This document shows positions 46,663 through 57,935 of a DNA stretch of 64,000 bases, in pieces (position 1 is the stretch's first letter; each line of letters starts with the position of its first letter). The DNA comes from Harmothoe impar (Eukaryota > Annelida > Polychaeta > Phyllodocida > Polynoidae), in the NCBI GenBank assembly GCA_947462335.1, contig OX381714.1:59379800-59443799 (forward strand). Direction: 5' to 3'. The notes below the pieces were generated by a model, which searched no databases, was not told the DNA's origin, and saw only the letters and a program-made list of their open reading frames with translations. Position numbers and translations under genes: made by a program.

Positions 46663-47016
46663 ATGGCTCACGGAGTGAACTTCGTGGCCGTTTCTCGATC
46701 TATGATCGATGCGGCCGTGGAGAAGGAATTCGTAGCCGTGCAACAGAGAGAGGAGGCGGAGAGACAGAACTTCGTGGCCGTTTCTCGATCTATGATCGAT
46801 GCGGCCGTGGAGAAGCAGTTCGTAGCCTCGCTACAGAGAGAGGAGAGACAGCGGACTGCTGCTGAAGCAGAGGGTGTGGTGGATGAGCTGATCGAGAACG
46901 TCGCTGATCAACTCATCCGCCGGTGCGTGGAGCAGGTCAAGCAGCAAGTCTGCATGGAGGAAGGCTTACCGCCCGCCGTGCTGGAGGAGCTGCTGAAGGA
47001 CTGCCAAGCGTTATGA
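46663..47016 (+). CDS. 117-aa helical protein, inner copy 2
   Basis: Same ORF as at 33914-34267, differing by one residue near the C-terminus (DCHAL becomes DCQAL). The frame is intact in both elements. Confidence 0.55.
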   Translation: MAHGVNFVAVSRSMIDAAVEKEFVAVQQREEAERQNFVAVSRSMIDAAVEKQFVASLQREERQRTAAEAEGVVDELIENVADQLIRRCVEQVKQQVCMEEGLPPAVLEELLKDCQAL

Positions 47017-47244
47017 CCACGCCCTCCGCTTCAGCAGCAAGGTCCCTGCGACCCTCTCTCTACCAAACGGTCCTTTTAAGGACCAACCACTGATCACAAA
47101 AGTTGAAAATCAATCTCAATATAATATACGCATCAGAAAAACCCTAATACGCTATACACTGAAACCCTGTTGAGTAGGTAGATCGAGTTGGGCATTTTTT
47201 TTTAGGAAGAGCAATCAGGTCATCGTGTGGAGATCATCAGGTGT

Positions 47245-47245
<1 letters not shown>

Positions 47246-47330
<85 letters not shown>
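47246..47330 (+). repeat. (GT)n microsatellite, inner copy 2
   Basis: Same run as in copy 1 with almost the same length. Confidence 0.97.
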
Positions 47331-47333
<3 letters not shown>

Positions 47334-47809
47334 TTTATACAAATACAATTATTCATTCCTTTCAGCAAGAAAATTAGCTCAATGTAATCATATGATTTTA
47401 ACTGCCCTACTTATCAGAGCCTTGACGACATCTGACCGCCCCCCTTTTCAAGATCTAAATGGAAATTCACCGCCACCGCTTTTCAGAGTACTGCAGCGCC
47501 ATTACCTAATTCTTTTTGTATGTGAAAAAAAACAAAAAAAAAAACAGCACTGATAAGGGGTTTAATTAGACAGATATTGGTTTCTACACTATCAAAAAAA
47601 TAAAACCCTCAGCGCTTTAATGCTAAAGGTGGCAATAGTGCTTTAATGCGCTACGCCCTTTGTCGATATGCCAGTGTATGCATGCATGCAGCCCTGGTGA
47701 GGAACTCTGAGTGCCGCATTCATGACTTATGACGACAACGGGCACTGCACATTAAAGCGCTATGCGACTATTAAAGGGTTAGATCCAGTCTTGCTACAGG
47801 CATCCAGAA

Positions 47810-49105
47810 TGCTATACCCAGAGTTGGTGGTCTGGTCCAGACTGCTGTACACAGATTGTAGACGGGATGGCGGGTTGCTGCCAGACTATCCCTCTGGTAC
47901 GATATGCGGCTGGCGCGGCCGAGCCTGTCTTATATGATGCTGAGTCTAACTATGTATTAGATACCCCACGAGTAACTGAGAGTATGTCAAAATAATCACG
48001 GCAAACTGACTGGCGTCTTCATAGGATCATAGGGTGGTTATTATTACATAACTCAGTAACCTTTGGTTATGTGTTAGATAGAGTACACTTGGACACGGTT
48101 ATTCCATATACCCACTGCCCCACAGGGTCAAGACGAGGTGATTTAAATAATAAGACCCAGACGGGTAAAATAGCCAAAGTCAACAATGACCTGTTTTTTT
48201 TTTTTTTTTGTTTTTTTTTTTTAGCCAATATGGACAAAGAGACACGGGGTGCTGTACACAGGTTGTGGACGGGCTGGTGGGTCACTGCCAGACTATCTCC
48301 CTGGTCCGATATGCAGCCGGCGTGGCCGAGCCTGTCTTATATGATGCTGAGTCTAACTATGTATTAGATACCCTACGAGTAACTGAGAGTATGTCAAAAT
48401 AATCACGGCAAACTGACTGGCGCCTTCATAGGATCATAGGGTGGTTATTATTACATAACTCAGTAACCTTTGGTTATGTGTTAGATAGAGTACACTTGGA
48501 CACGGTTATTCCATATACCCACTGCCCCACAGGGTCAAGACGAGGTGATTTAAATAATAAGACCCAGACGGGTAAAATAGCCAAAGTCAACAATGACCTG
48601 TTTTTTTTTGTTTTTTTTTAGCCAATATGGACAAAGAGACATGGGGTGCTGTACACAGGTTGTGGACAGGCTGGTGGGTCACTGCCAGACTATCTCCCTG
48701 GTCCGATATGCAGCCTGCGTGGCCGAGACTGTCTTATATGAGGCTGAGTCTAATTATGTATTAGATGTGCTACGAGTAACTGAGAGTGTGTCAAAATAAT
48801 CACGGCAAACTGACTGGCGACCTCATAGGTCAGTTATTATTACATAACTATTATTACATAACTCAGTAACCTTCGGTTATGTGTTAGATAGCGTGCACTT
48901 GGACACGTTTATTCCATGTACCCGCTGCCCCACAGGGTCAACACGAGGTGTTTAAATAATAAGACCCAGACGGGTAAAATAGCCAAGTCAACAATGTCCT
49001 GTTTTTTTTAGCCAATATGGACAAAGAGAAACGGGGTGCTGTACACAGCTTGTGAACGGGGTGGCGGGTCGCTGCCAGACTATCCCCTGGTCCGATATGC
49101 AGTAA
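47810..49105 (+). repeat. Array of ~400-bp exon-like units, inner copy 2
   Basis: Same array as in copy 1; differences seen are in poly-T length. Confidence 0.6.
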
Positions 49106-49348
49106 ATTTTCTGCACCGTGTGACAACGACCGATCAGCTACCAACCTATTTTTGGTTATTTTTCTATTCAGTTTTTGATCAGCGCACTTTATTATCGTGG
49201 TTTTTTTTTTAAATTTTTTAATCATAAATAATATGTAGACTTGGAAAAAAAAAAAGAGAGCTGACATGTCGCTGTTTTGTCACTAAACCTAAAGACCCAC
49301 CCACCCCGTAGGAAGGGTGGACGTTTGTGAACGTTCCCTTAGGTCTCT

Positions 49349-49809
49349 ATTCTTTATTTATTGTGTGGCCCCTAAAGAGGGGCCAACCAACTGACACTGT
49401 CAGTTGGTTAGTAGATGCTACTCAACATGGGCGTAATTAATTACACCTAGTGTTGAGAAACAACATGACTGAGCTCAAAAGGCCCCCGTTGGGTGGGGGC
49501 CCTTGTGGCACAACGAGTTGGTTCGTTTTTCAGATTACCGACTCGGCGAGAGTTTCTGCCTATGTATCTTTTATAAAGCCTTAGATATGGTGTGGTATTT
49601 TTCATCTCGCTATAGTTTAGTTGGTATTCAAAGAAACTGCCTCATTTCTATCAGAAATACACAATATTGAATTGTTTTTATATTTTAATATATTCAGAAG
49701 CACACTTTGTTGCCTATATAGCTCATTATGCGTTGAAATGTTCGCGAGCATCGTAGGAATGTACAAATCCCCTATTGTGGCGCCATCTGACGAAAGAGCA
49801 AGGAACTAT
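49349..49809 (-). ncRNA. Minus-strand structured RNA unit, inner copy 2
   Basis: Essentially identical to 36598-37058. Confidence 0.5.
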
Positions 49810-50389
49810 ACGTGACCTGAACCCCGCCCTCAGCGCGTTCGTTATTCGCATCTTTGACAGCGACTAAGAGACGCTCAAACTGTCTCTTATTTAGTTTGAA
49901 CTTATCACAAATTTGTCTTTGATAGGTCGTAGATCGACTTCTGACTTTTTAGTTAGAATAAAAAACAAGTGACGCCGCCACAGACCCGCGCATTAACGCG
50001 CTCCGCCGTCTTCAGAGGGCCGAGTCTATAGTACAGTAGATTCTACTGTGTACTTACACTAACAGTGCTACATATACATACCTGAGTCATAAGTGGGTTT
50101 TTTTTTGTTGTTTTTTAGGGGAAAAAAAGTGATCTACTCACCCAAACCGCTATTAGTAGGTAACCTGTATGACCCATGCCGCAAACATCTGCCTCGTGAC
50201 TGATAGTGTACCGGTGGTGAAGTGCTGTTGCAAGAACAATTGAGGCTCTTTATATAGCTGAGAGAGCGAATGGACTAATCTTGTTTTCACCTTGAGCCCC
50301 ACCCTATTCCAGAGAGGGTATCAAAAATCGCATGTACACGTATATGGGCTTATAGCTGGTGAATAGATAAGGCGGGGCACCTGTGTATA

Positions 50390-50850
50390 CTAAGACTCCA
50401 GGGGGCGTTTTAATGACAGGTGTGACGCGCCAGCCCGTGGAGGGAGCTTTTTTGTTTTTCACCTAGAGAGCGTATACAAAGCCTACAGGGGGTGATTAAC
50501 GCCAGGTGTGACGCGCCAGCCAGTGGCCGGATCACCTCATCTTCTAAGCTTTTGTTTTCACCTAGAGAGGGGATCGAGAGTGTATACAAAAAACTACAGG
50601 GATGTTTAACGCGGCCAGCTGCCTACATGCTATAGTCTAAGCCTGTTTTCAGCTAGAGAGGGATCTACATCACCTAAGCCCTTTCCACCCTTAAATCGAT
50701 CTGATAATTACCATAAAGAAGAGTAATGCGCGTTACATGTATATGGGCTTATAGCTGAGTAAGAGCTTAAGATGCTAGTCAACTGTGTATGCAAAAAAAC
50801 AAACTACAGGGGGTGTCTAAAGTCGATTGTCATGCGCCAGCGGGCGGACA
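50390..50850 (+). repeat. Iteron-like repeats, inner copy 2
   Basis: Same arrangement as at 37650-38095. Confidence 0.65.
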
Positions 50851-51152
50851 GAAGTCTGCCACTCTAGCTGTGACTACAAGCGCGTGCGTGTGGTAGACAG
50901 CTTAAATCAAACACGAGTTAAGCTCCTTATAGCTTCCTACTGTCTGCGGATTCGAGTCTTTTGTTTTTTTCATGTATTTCCTCGGAGGGTCGAACAGGAT
51001 TAAAGATGTAACGAACCCGCGCCTACACAGGTAGACAGCCGGTCGCCTTCCTAGTGAGAGTTTTCCTCCTGAGTTAAGAAGCTTATCTCGGAGCCTAGTA
51101 CATAAGCGAGAGTGAAACATGAGTCCCACACACTTCTTCAACCACCTTCAGC

Positions 51153-52466
51153 ATGGCGTCATCAGGAATCACTCTACGTTCTACCGAATGTGAGCAATCC
51201 CAACACTACTACAGAGCCGCGACAACACCACATGAGGAGACGTCCATGTTTACTGATGAGTCAACAAGTAGCAAGGTGGAGGTTGGTTTTTATCAAGATT
51301 CGTACGGGTGGCTGGAAAGTGTGAGGGCTACTTCTGCAGCTAATGCTGCTGCTCGTGCAAAACGTGAAGCTCGTAAGGTGGAAGTTGGTTTTTATCAAGA
51401 TTCGTACGGGTGGCTGGAAAGTGTGAGGGCTACTTCTGCAGCTAATGCTGCTGCTCGTGCAAAACGTGAAGCTCGTATCGCTGTTCGTGCTACACATGCA
51501 GCATACGAAGTTGCCAATGCTGCTAACAACGTTGCTGTTACTCTCGCCGCTGCTGCTCGTGCTGCTAATCTTTTTGCTACTGTTTCCGCTCTTGCTACCG
51601 ATGCTGCTGCTACTGATGCTGCAACGTCTGCTAAAAGTGTCGCTGTTGCGGCTGCTGCTAGGGCTAATGCTATTAATGCTTGTACAGCTGCTAAAAAAAT
51701 AGCCTGTTTTGCTTATGCTAGTCGCAGTGTCGCTGTTACGGCTATGACTGATGCCCATGATGCTAAGTTACGGGCTTTTGCTTTTGCTGAAGATGCTGTT
51801 GATGCTCAAGATGTTGCTGCTGCTGCTGCTACTGCTGCTGATGAGGCTGCTGCTGCCGCTGCTGCTGCTGCTGAAGATGCTGCTGCTGCTGCGGCTGATG
51901 CTCTAGACACCTATGACGCTGCTGCTCTAGACACCTATGACGCTGCTGCTGCTGAAGATACTGCTGCCGCTGCTGCTACTGCTGCTGCTGAAGATGCTGC
52001 TGCCGCTGCTCTAGACACCTATGACGCGGCTGCTGCTGCTTTTGCTGAAGATACTGTTGATGCTGCTGCTGCTACTGCTGCTGCCGCTGCTGCTACTGCT
52101 GCTGCCACTGCTCTAGACACCTATGACGCTCCTGCTACTCCTGCTCTAGACACCTATGATGCTGCTGCTGCTGCTGCTGCCACTGCTCTAGACACCTATG
52201 ACGCTCCTGCTACTCCTGCTCTGGACACCTATGATGCTGCTGCTGCTGCTGCTGCCACTGCTCTAGACACCTATGACACTCCTGCTACTCCTGCTCTAGA
52301 CACCTATGATGCTGCTGCTGCTGCTGCTGCTGCTGAAGATGCTGCTGCTGCTGCTGCACTAGTCATCTATGACGTGGCTACTGCTCTAGACACTTATGAC
52401 GCGGCTGCTGCTGCTGCTGCTGCTGAAGATGCTGCTGCTGCTGCTGCTCTAGACACCTATGACTGA
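51153..52466 (+). CDS. Alanine-rich LDTYD-repeat protein, inner copy 2
   Basis: 437 codons. The same protein as at 38402-39691 with a few substitutions and an in-frame gain of eight Ala/Thr codons. All length changes keep the frame despite the unstable GCT repeats, as expected if the protein was under selection until recently. Confidence 0.6.
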   Translation: MASSGITLRSTECEQSQHYYRAATTPHEETSMFTDESTSSKVEVGFYQDSYGWLESVRATSAANAAARAKREARKVEVGFYQDSYGWLESVRATSAANAAARAKREARIAVRATHAAYEVANAANNVAVTLAAAARAANLFATVSALATDAAATDAATSAKSVAVAAAARANAINACTAAKKIACFAYASRSVAVTAMTDAHDAKLRAFAFAEDAVDAQDVAAAAATAADEAAAAAAAAAEDAAAAAADALDTYDAAALDTYDAAAAEDTAAAAATAAAEDAAAAALDTYDAAAAAFAEDTVDAAAATAAAAAATAAATALDTYDAPATPALDTYDAAAAAAATALDTYDAPATPALDTYDAAAAAAATALDTYDTPATPALDTYDAAAAAAAAEDAAAAAALVIYDVATALDTYDAAAAAAAAEDAAAAAALDTYD

Positions 52467-53021
52467 AAACATAGTAGGCGTTATTTACAAACACTGCTGT
52501 TACCTATGCCTAAACTTAGTAGGTCTTATTTACAAACAAGAGAGCCACGTGGTGTTGTTTACAAACAAAGAGAGCCACGTGGTGATGTTTACATACAAAG
52601 ATAGTCACGTGATGTTGTTGTGGTCTATCATGTCAATGAAGGGGTCACGTGATCAAGGGGGCGCGGTCTATTATGCAAATGAGGGGGTCGCGTGACCAAA
52701 TGGCGACCTCTGATTGGCTGGTGATCAAAAGGGCGTGGCTTATTATGCAAATGAAAGGGTCACGTGATCAAGGGGGCGTGGCCTATTATGCAAATGAGGG
52801 GGTCACGTGACCAAATGGAAGCCTCTGATTGGCTGGTGATCAAGGGGGCGTGGCCTATTACGTAATTATGCAAATGAGGGGGCGTGGCCTATTACGTTAT
52901 TATGCAAATGAGGGGGTCACGTGACCAAATGGAGGCCTCTGATTGGCTGCATGTCGATTGAGTAATAAACAGTAGTTAACTATAGTCCCGTTCCGATACA
53001 TACTATACTACTAACGGATTA

Positions 53022-53285
53022 AGCCAAAAAAAAAGAAAAAAAAAGGTATGTTTCAGGTAACATGGGCAGAAAGACTGGGGTCGGTAGGTCGGATTTTTAT
53101 TTTATTTTATTTTATTTTTTTAACATGAAAGTACTAGCCATCCTCCGTGGAAATTCTAAAAATGACCCAAAAAGTATAAAAATATGAAATTTTCTTCAAA
53201 CTTGCTTAAAAAAAAACGTAGGGTCGACCCTGTTTTGCTAGGGTCGGTCAGGTGACCTGAAACAATCCTTTTTTTTTATTTGGCC
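53022..53285. mobile_element. MITE, second member of the GGCCAAA family
   Basis: The ends AAGCCAAAAAAAAAGA..TTTCAGGTAAC and TGACCTGAAACA..ATTTGGCC are flanked by TTA on both sides. It inserted right beside the inner copy 2 target site. Confidence 0.65.
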
Positions 53286-53786
53286 TTATCTTTCAAGCTG
53301 ACGCTTAAATTCAACTAGCCACCCGCCGTCCACACCACTCACTGCGACAAGAGGAGGTGCTGTTGTTTTACACTTGAGTCGCTTACCACATGGACTCTAC
53401 CTCACAGACAGACACGCGCCGCCTGTAGCTCTTTTTTTTTGTTTTTTTTTGTATACACACGCTAATCTCATAACCCCCTTATCCGTTATACAGGTAACCA
53501 GTATTCTCTTTTAAAATAGCTGCCAGTCAGCTTAGCTCTAGAAGCAAGAAGGCGTGTATAGGTGCCTTATAAGTCGGCAGGGGGTAAATACTAGTGAAAA
53601 AAGGAAGGCAGGTGTGCAGGTAGCTTTTCTAACAGACACGTGCGTGCACTAAGCTGCTTAAGTCTAAACCCTCCCGCAGTAGTCAGGTGGCATGTGAAAA
53701 CTTACTTAACTGATCTCTTACATTGAGTAGAGTCTCTGTGCTGAGAGAGCCTTTTCAGCCGTTTAAGAGGATTAACTAGGACAGGG

Positions 53787-54185
53787 TACATAAGGAGTGA
53801 AACGCCGAATAGCGGCTACTCAGTCTCGTGCAGCACAAGCAGCAGCATCTAGCAGCGGCTTCAGCAGCAGCTGCACGTGCAGCACAAGCAGCTGGCAGCG
53901 ACTTCAGCAGCACAAGCAGCACGAGCAGCACAAGCCGTAGCATTTGTCAGCAGCATCCGTGACATCGTCAGCAGCAGCCCCCATGACCTTGTCAGCAGCA
54001 CAAGCAGCCAGCAGCTGCCAGCAGCTGCTTCAGCAGCTGCTGGCAGCTGCTGCACGAGCAGTAGCACAAGCAGTAGCATCTGTCAGCAGCAGCAGCAGCA
54101 GCACAAGCAGCCAGCAGCTGCTGCATGAGCAGCACAAGCAGCACAAGCAGCAGCACCGACAGCAGCAGCAGCAGCAGCGGTGGTG
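53787..54185 (+). pseudogene. Decayed alanine-rich gene of the outer element
   Basis: A GCA/CAG-rich stretch at the same relative place (before the right TIR) as the alanine-rich ORF. One frame reads AATSAAQAARAAQAVAFVSS; others give Ser or Gln runs. Frames are broken. The upstream GGTACATAAGGAGTGAAAC resembles GTACATAAGCGAGAGTGAAA before the intact ORF. Either a frame-shifted homolog or an independent GCA expansion. Confidence 0.5.
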
Positions 54186-54411
54186 TGGACCACTGAAGCC
54201 TAGTGACATTTGACATGAAGCTTGAAAAACACAGTGACAGGTGACATGAGCAATTCTTAAAATCGACATGAGATATGAGCATAATTAAGCGACATCGACA
54301 TGTGCCATGGCTATTTTTTAAGACAAATATCATATGTCATAGTCGCCTCATCCAAACCTCCACTAGTAGTGCTCTATAAGCGCAAGCTGTAAACCCTCTC
54401 CTCCCCCCGTG

Positions 54412-54788
54412 CACACAGGCGAATTATCAGAGTCAGCCAATGGTGTCAATACCCCTCTCATACAGGGGTCGGGCGCTGCTGGACTATAATAGATGAGTCA
54501 AGGACCGTTCTACTGAGGGTCAGGCAGGCTAAGTCGGACATTCAATGACAGGTAGGTCTTTGACAACCTTGCTTGAAAGTCTGGACAGCATTGACAGACT
54601 GGGGCATAAGGATCTCGCATGGTCAGACTTTCAAGCAAGTTTTGCTAAAGTCGCGTTATTGAATGTCCGACCTAGCCTGACCCACAGTAGAACGGTCCTT
54701 GACCCGTCTATTATAGTCCAGCAGTGCCCGACCCTTGGCTGAGAGCAGTTTAAGCGCCATTGGGTGTCTCTGATATTTGCCTCTGTGT
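54412..54788. repeat. Long (~380-bp) inverted repeat in the outer element
   Basis: Arms of about 180 bases run from CACACAGGCGAATTATCAGA to its inverse TCTGATATTTGCCTCTGTGT, through GGACTATAATAGA, AAGGACCGTTCTACTG and CTTGCTTGAAAGTCTG blocks, with a short centre near 54605. It would give a long double-stranded RNA if transcribed. Confidence 0.85.
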
Positions 54789-54943
54789 AAGATGAGAAAA
54801 AAAGTCTGTTGAAAGACTATATTTCAAGCCAGAAAACTGTAATTAGCTTTCCAAGTTGTTTATTTAACAATATCTTAGCCTAGCAAGCAGCTGTCAGATG
54901 TCATCTAAGAAAAAAATGTGAGCTGTTAATAGATTCAAGAGAA

Positions 54944-55655
54944 ATTAGTTTACAAATAGCCCGTGTAAGTACGCCCATGTCTTGCTTATTTCTCATAGGG
55001 TTGTAAGATAGTCACATCATGATGCACATCATCATAAACGCGATCATGATACCTTTCATTGTAAGTAGACTCGCCTCTCTGCCCTCTCTTTTAGAGAGGG
55101 CAGAGAAGCGAGTCTCACTCTTAAAAAACCCTGCCCCTCCCCCCCTCCCCCCCCTCCCCCCCCCCATGCATCTTAAAGAGTGCCCCCCAGAGTGCCCCTC
55201 TCCCCCCCTCCTAGAAAAAAAGAGCCGCATTTTTAAATTATTTTTTAGCAAGCTTTTTCAGCTTGCTTTTTTTTTCTTTTTTTAAATTTATTTATCCATC
55301 AAAATCTCAAGTGACTTATTTTGAAAGCCAACCTAGTAGTCACGTGACCCCCTTAAGTAGGTCACTTCCCGTCACGTGACCTATTTGAATTTCCCGCCAA
55401 CATGGTGGTCACGTGACCCTCTTAAGTAGGTCACTTCCGGTCACGTGACCTATTTGAATTTCCCGCCCAAAGGTCACGTGACCGGAAGTAGGTCACTTCC
55501 GGTCACGTGACCTATTTGAATTTCCCGCCAAAAGGGAGGCCTCTCATTGGCTGCTTTTGAATTTCCCGCCAAAAGGGAGGCCTCTGATTGGCTGCAGGTC
55601 GATTGAGTAATAAACAGTACTTAACTATAGTCCCGTTCCGATACATACTATACTA

Positions 55656-55657
<2 letters not shown>
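54944..55657 (-). repeat. Right TIR of the outer element
   Basis: Inverse copy of 26414-27124, same order of motifs. One octamer site in the left arm reads ATTCAAAT here, and the G-rich tract differs by a few bases. Confidence 0.9.

Positions 55658-55712
<55 letters not shown>
55656..55712. repeat. (TA)n at the outer element target site
   Basis: TA repeat continuing from the TATATA target duplication; a shorter TA run lies on the left side at 26402-26413. Confidence 0.9.
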
Positions 55713-55715
<3 letters not shown>

Positions 55716-56169
55716 CAAAAATTATAGGTAATTAAATAAGTAATTGTTTCATTCTTCTTCAGGGGACTGTTACAAAACAGAGTGATAATTTTAATAGTGT
55801 AAGGGAGTGTTACAAAATGACTTTTTCATGTTGTTCTTAGGTGGTGTTACAGAACCAAATTGACGTTATGTGTATACCTTCATTTTCATTGTGTTTTACG
55901 TTTTTTACGTTGAAACCATCTTTGGTCAAAAGTGTTGTTCAAAATTAGAGTGAATAAGCTTAAATTTTAAGACCACAGCGTACATTGGAATACTTCAATG
56001 TAAATTATCAAATATTCGCTAGTGCCTTTGGAAATGATCAAATATTAATAATTAAAAATCATTGAGCAATTCTCTTTTTTTTGTGCCAAGGTGTAAATTT
56101 TGTTTTGCAACAACCCAGCAGATACATTTTATTTTTAGACTTCACAAATTATTATAACTTCTCTTCCAG

Positions 56170-56298
56170 CTTGTGGGTACACTGCTGACCTACACCATCG
56201 TAATCTTTCAATTAGATCTCACATCTGGGTGTGTTACCCCTACTCCTGTTAACATCACAGGACTCACATTGTCATCAAATGCTACAATTGAACAATGA
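56170..56298 (+). CDS. GRL gene, exon 4 (TM7 and stop)
   Basis: 42 codons and TGA. It begins LVGTLLTYTIVIFQLDL, containing TY-five hydrophobics-QL, the signature of gustatory receptor TM7 (usually TYxxxxxQF). The short extracellular tail has two N-glycosylation sites (NIT, NAT). The acceptor is strong and in phase 0 with exon 3. AATAAA follows 42 bases after the stop. Confidence 0.8.
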   Translation, partial: LVGTLLTYTIVIFQLDLTSGCVTPTPVNITGLTLSSNATIEQ

Positions 56299-56339
56299 TG
56301 AATAAGAATGAATGACACTGATACAAGGTCTAGTACATT

Positions 56340-56345
56340 AATAAA
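56340..56345 (+). terminator. Poly(A) signal of the GRL gene
   Basis: AATAAA 42 bases after the stop codon. Confidence 0.7.
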
Positions 56346-56433
56346 GTCAAAGATGACTATGGGAACAATGCCTCCGATGGAAGCTAAGGTAAAAAAGAAT
56401 AGACAAAAGTCCACGCCATTGACATAGTACATG

Positions 56434-56528
56434 CACATCATACTTCACGAGTTGAAGCCGGGTCATATCACACAATCTCAAAGGCTGAGTGTGATATAAC
56501 CCAGCTTCAACAAGTGATGTATGATGTG
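56434..56528. repeat. Hairpin downstream of the GRL gene
   Basis: CACATCATACTTCAC.AGTTGAAGC.GGGT.ATATCACAC pairs with its inverse across a 14-base loop; arms about 40 bp. Confidence 0.8.
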
Positions 56529-56689
56529 TTTTCATGTTAATAAGTGGGGTTTGTACTTATTACATGGTCATACTGTCTTAAGATAAAGGAAATCAACAAA
56601 TTTGGAGTCAATGAAGTATGAGAGCTCCCATAGCTCCCTTGAAGGGACCGTGCCACATCCTATTAATGCTATGAGCATTTAATTACTGC

Positions 56690-57935
56690 TTCATAATGTA
56701 GCTACATTGCTACAAAACTACTGTGGAATACTACAAAACATTTTATAAAGGATATGTATCTCCTCAGGATAATCAGAAATAAAATATCAATCAATCAATC
56801 AAGGCCCAGAACTATTTGACCAAAGTAATATATCTGCAACATGATTAGTGCACCATAAGTAAATCTGCAACAGTTGAATTTATTGTTTTGACATAGGGTT
56901 CATATTACATTTCCCGAAAGCTGTTGCAATAATCTTTCTCGTGCTAGGCATTTTTTTGAAAAAAGTACAAATTTTGGTAACCATATCAAACTTTATACTA
57001 GATTGCCTGTAATTTGAGCCATGTCAAAACCTTCTATTCTGTTGCCATGGCAACAATAAAATTCTTGTATCACATCTCCAACATGGGAATGACATACACG
57101 TTATTGAGCTCAGTTACATAGTTTGATTTACATTTTCCATATTGCATTAAAAAATGTATGATGAGAAATAAGATGAGAAATAATAATATTATCATAGGGT
57201 AAAATATTCAGGCGCAGCAAGTGGCCAAACCTGAAATTACAGATATTTATCATCATTTTCCTACTTTATTTGCTCTAAAATTTTGATATCTATTCAATAA
57301 CAAATACAAGCTCATGTATGGAATGCTGAGGTCGACCCGGAGACATTGGTATGTCTTACAGTGGTACACACTCAATACTTATATGATAGAACCAAGTAAG
57401 ACTTTAGGTATGTGCATAATACGGCATTTCACGGCATTTTACGCCACTAGGCCCCTTATGGTTAACATATCGAGGGCGGTCTCCACCATGTAATAAAAGG
57501 GTGTGTTCTAGGCAAAAATCTAGGGAAGGTAGATATTTTGCTTTTTTTTGTCTTGAAAGAACCGGAAATGAGTCATCAATTGAAATATCAACTTACTACT
57601 TAACAGAGTGACTTATCAACCACTGCAGTAACTAGAAATATCAAGAAGTTGTTTGAGATTTGTCTTAAAAAGCCAACGATGCGATGCTTAAAAGATCGGG
57701 ATCTCATATTCTTTGTTGCACTAGGTATGATAAACATTATTAATTGTGTTATGACACTGCACCGTTGAGGAGCTTATAATATTGACTCAGTTAAGTAGTA
57801 TATAAATAGTCTATATGTCTGTTGTAGCACTATAATTGATTGATATTTCATTTATTTTTATCCTGAGGAGATACATAACCATTATAGATTGTATTTCTGT
57901 ATTCCACAGCATTGTAATAAGATAATTTGCCGTTA
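56690..57935. mobile_element. Probable non-autonomous DNA transposon with ~100-bp inverted arms
   Basis: CTGTGGAATAC..GTATCTCCTCAGGATAA..AATATCAATCAAT (56720-56800) recurs inverted at about 57830-57920. The intervening 1.1 kb is AT-rich and non-coding. Boundaries are approximate. Confidence 0.5.

Larger units (their letters stand above)
43420..53012. mobile_element. Inner 9.6-kb TIR element, copy 2
   Basis: 9593 bp with AACGGA duplicated on both sides (43414-43419, 53013-53018). Same orientation and gene order as copy 1, and almost identical sequence. The different flanking 6-mer shows a separate insertion rather than a tandem duplication. Confidence 0.92.
26414..55657. mobile_element. Outer 29.2-kb TIR element (Polinton-like ends), host of two nested copies
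   Basis: Ends AGTAGTATAGTATGTATCGG and its exact inverse, flanked by TATATA on both sides (26408-26413, 55658-55663). TIRs are about 711 bp (26414-27124 and 54944-55657). Removing the two inner elements and their duplications leaves about 10.1 kb, the same size class as the inner copies. Long TIRs, a 6-bp duplication and AG/CT termini agree with Polinton/Maverick structure, but no Polinton gene is visible, so the class is inferred from ends only. It carries a decayed relative of the inner alanine-rich gene, two copies of the structured minus-strand unit, and several MITEs. It lies in intron 3 of the GRL gene. Confidence 0.88.
26146..56169 (+). other. Intron 3 of the GRL gene (30 kb, transposon-filled)
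   Basis: Donor GTAAGT at 26146 and acceptor CTTCTCTTCCAG ending at 56169. Of 30,024 bases, 29,244 belong to the nested TIR element; without it the intron would be about 780 bases, like its neighbours. The exons on both sides are intact and in phase. Confidence 0.75.
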
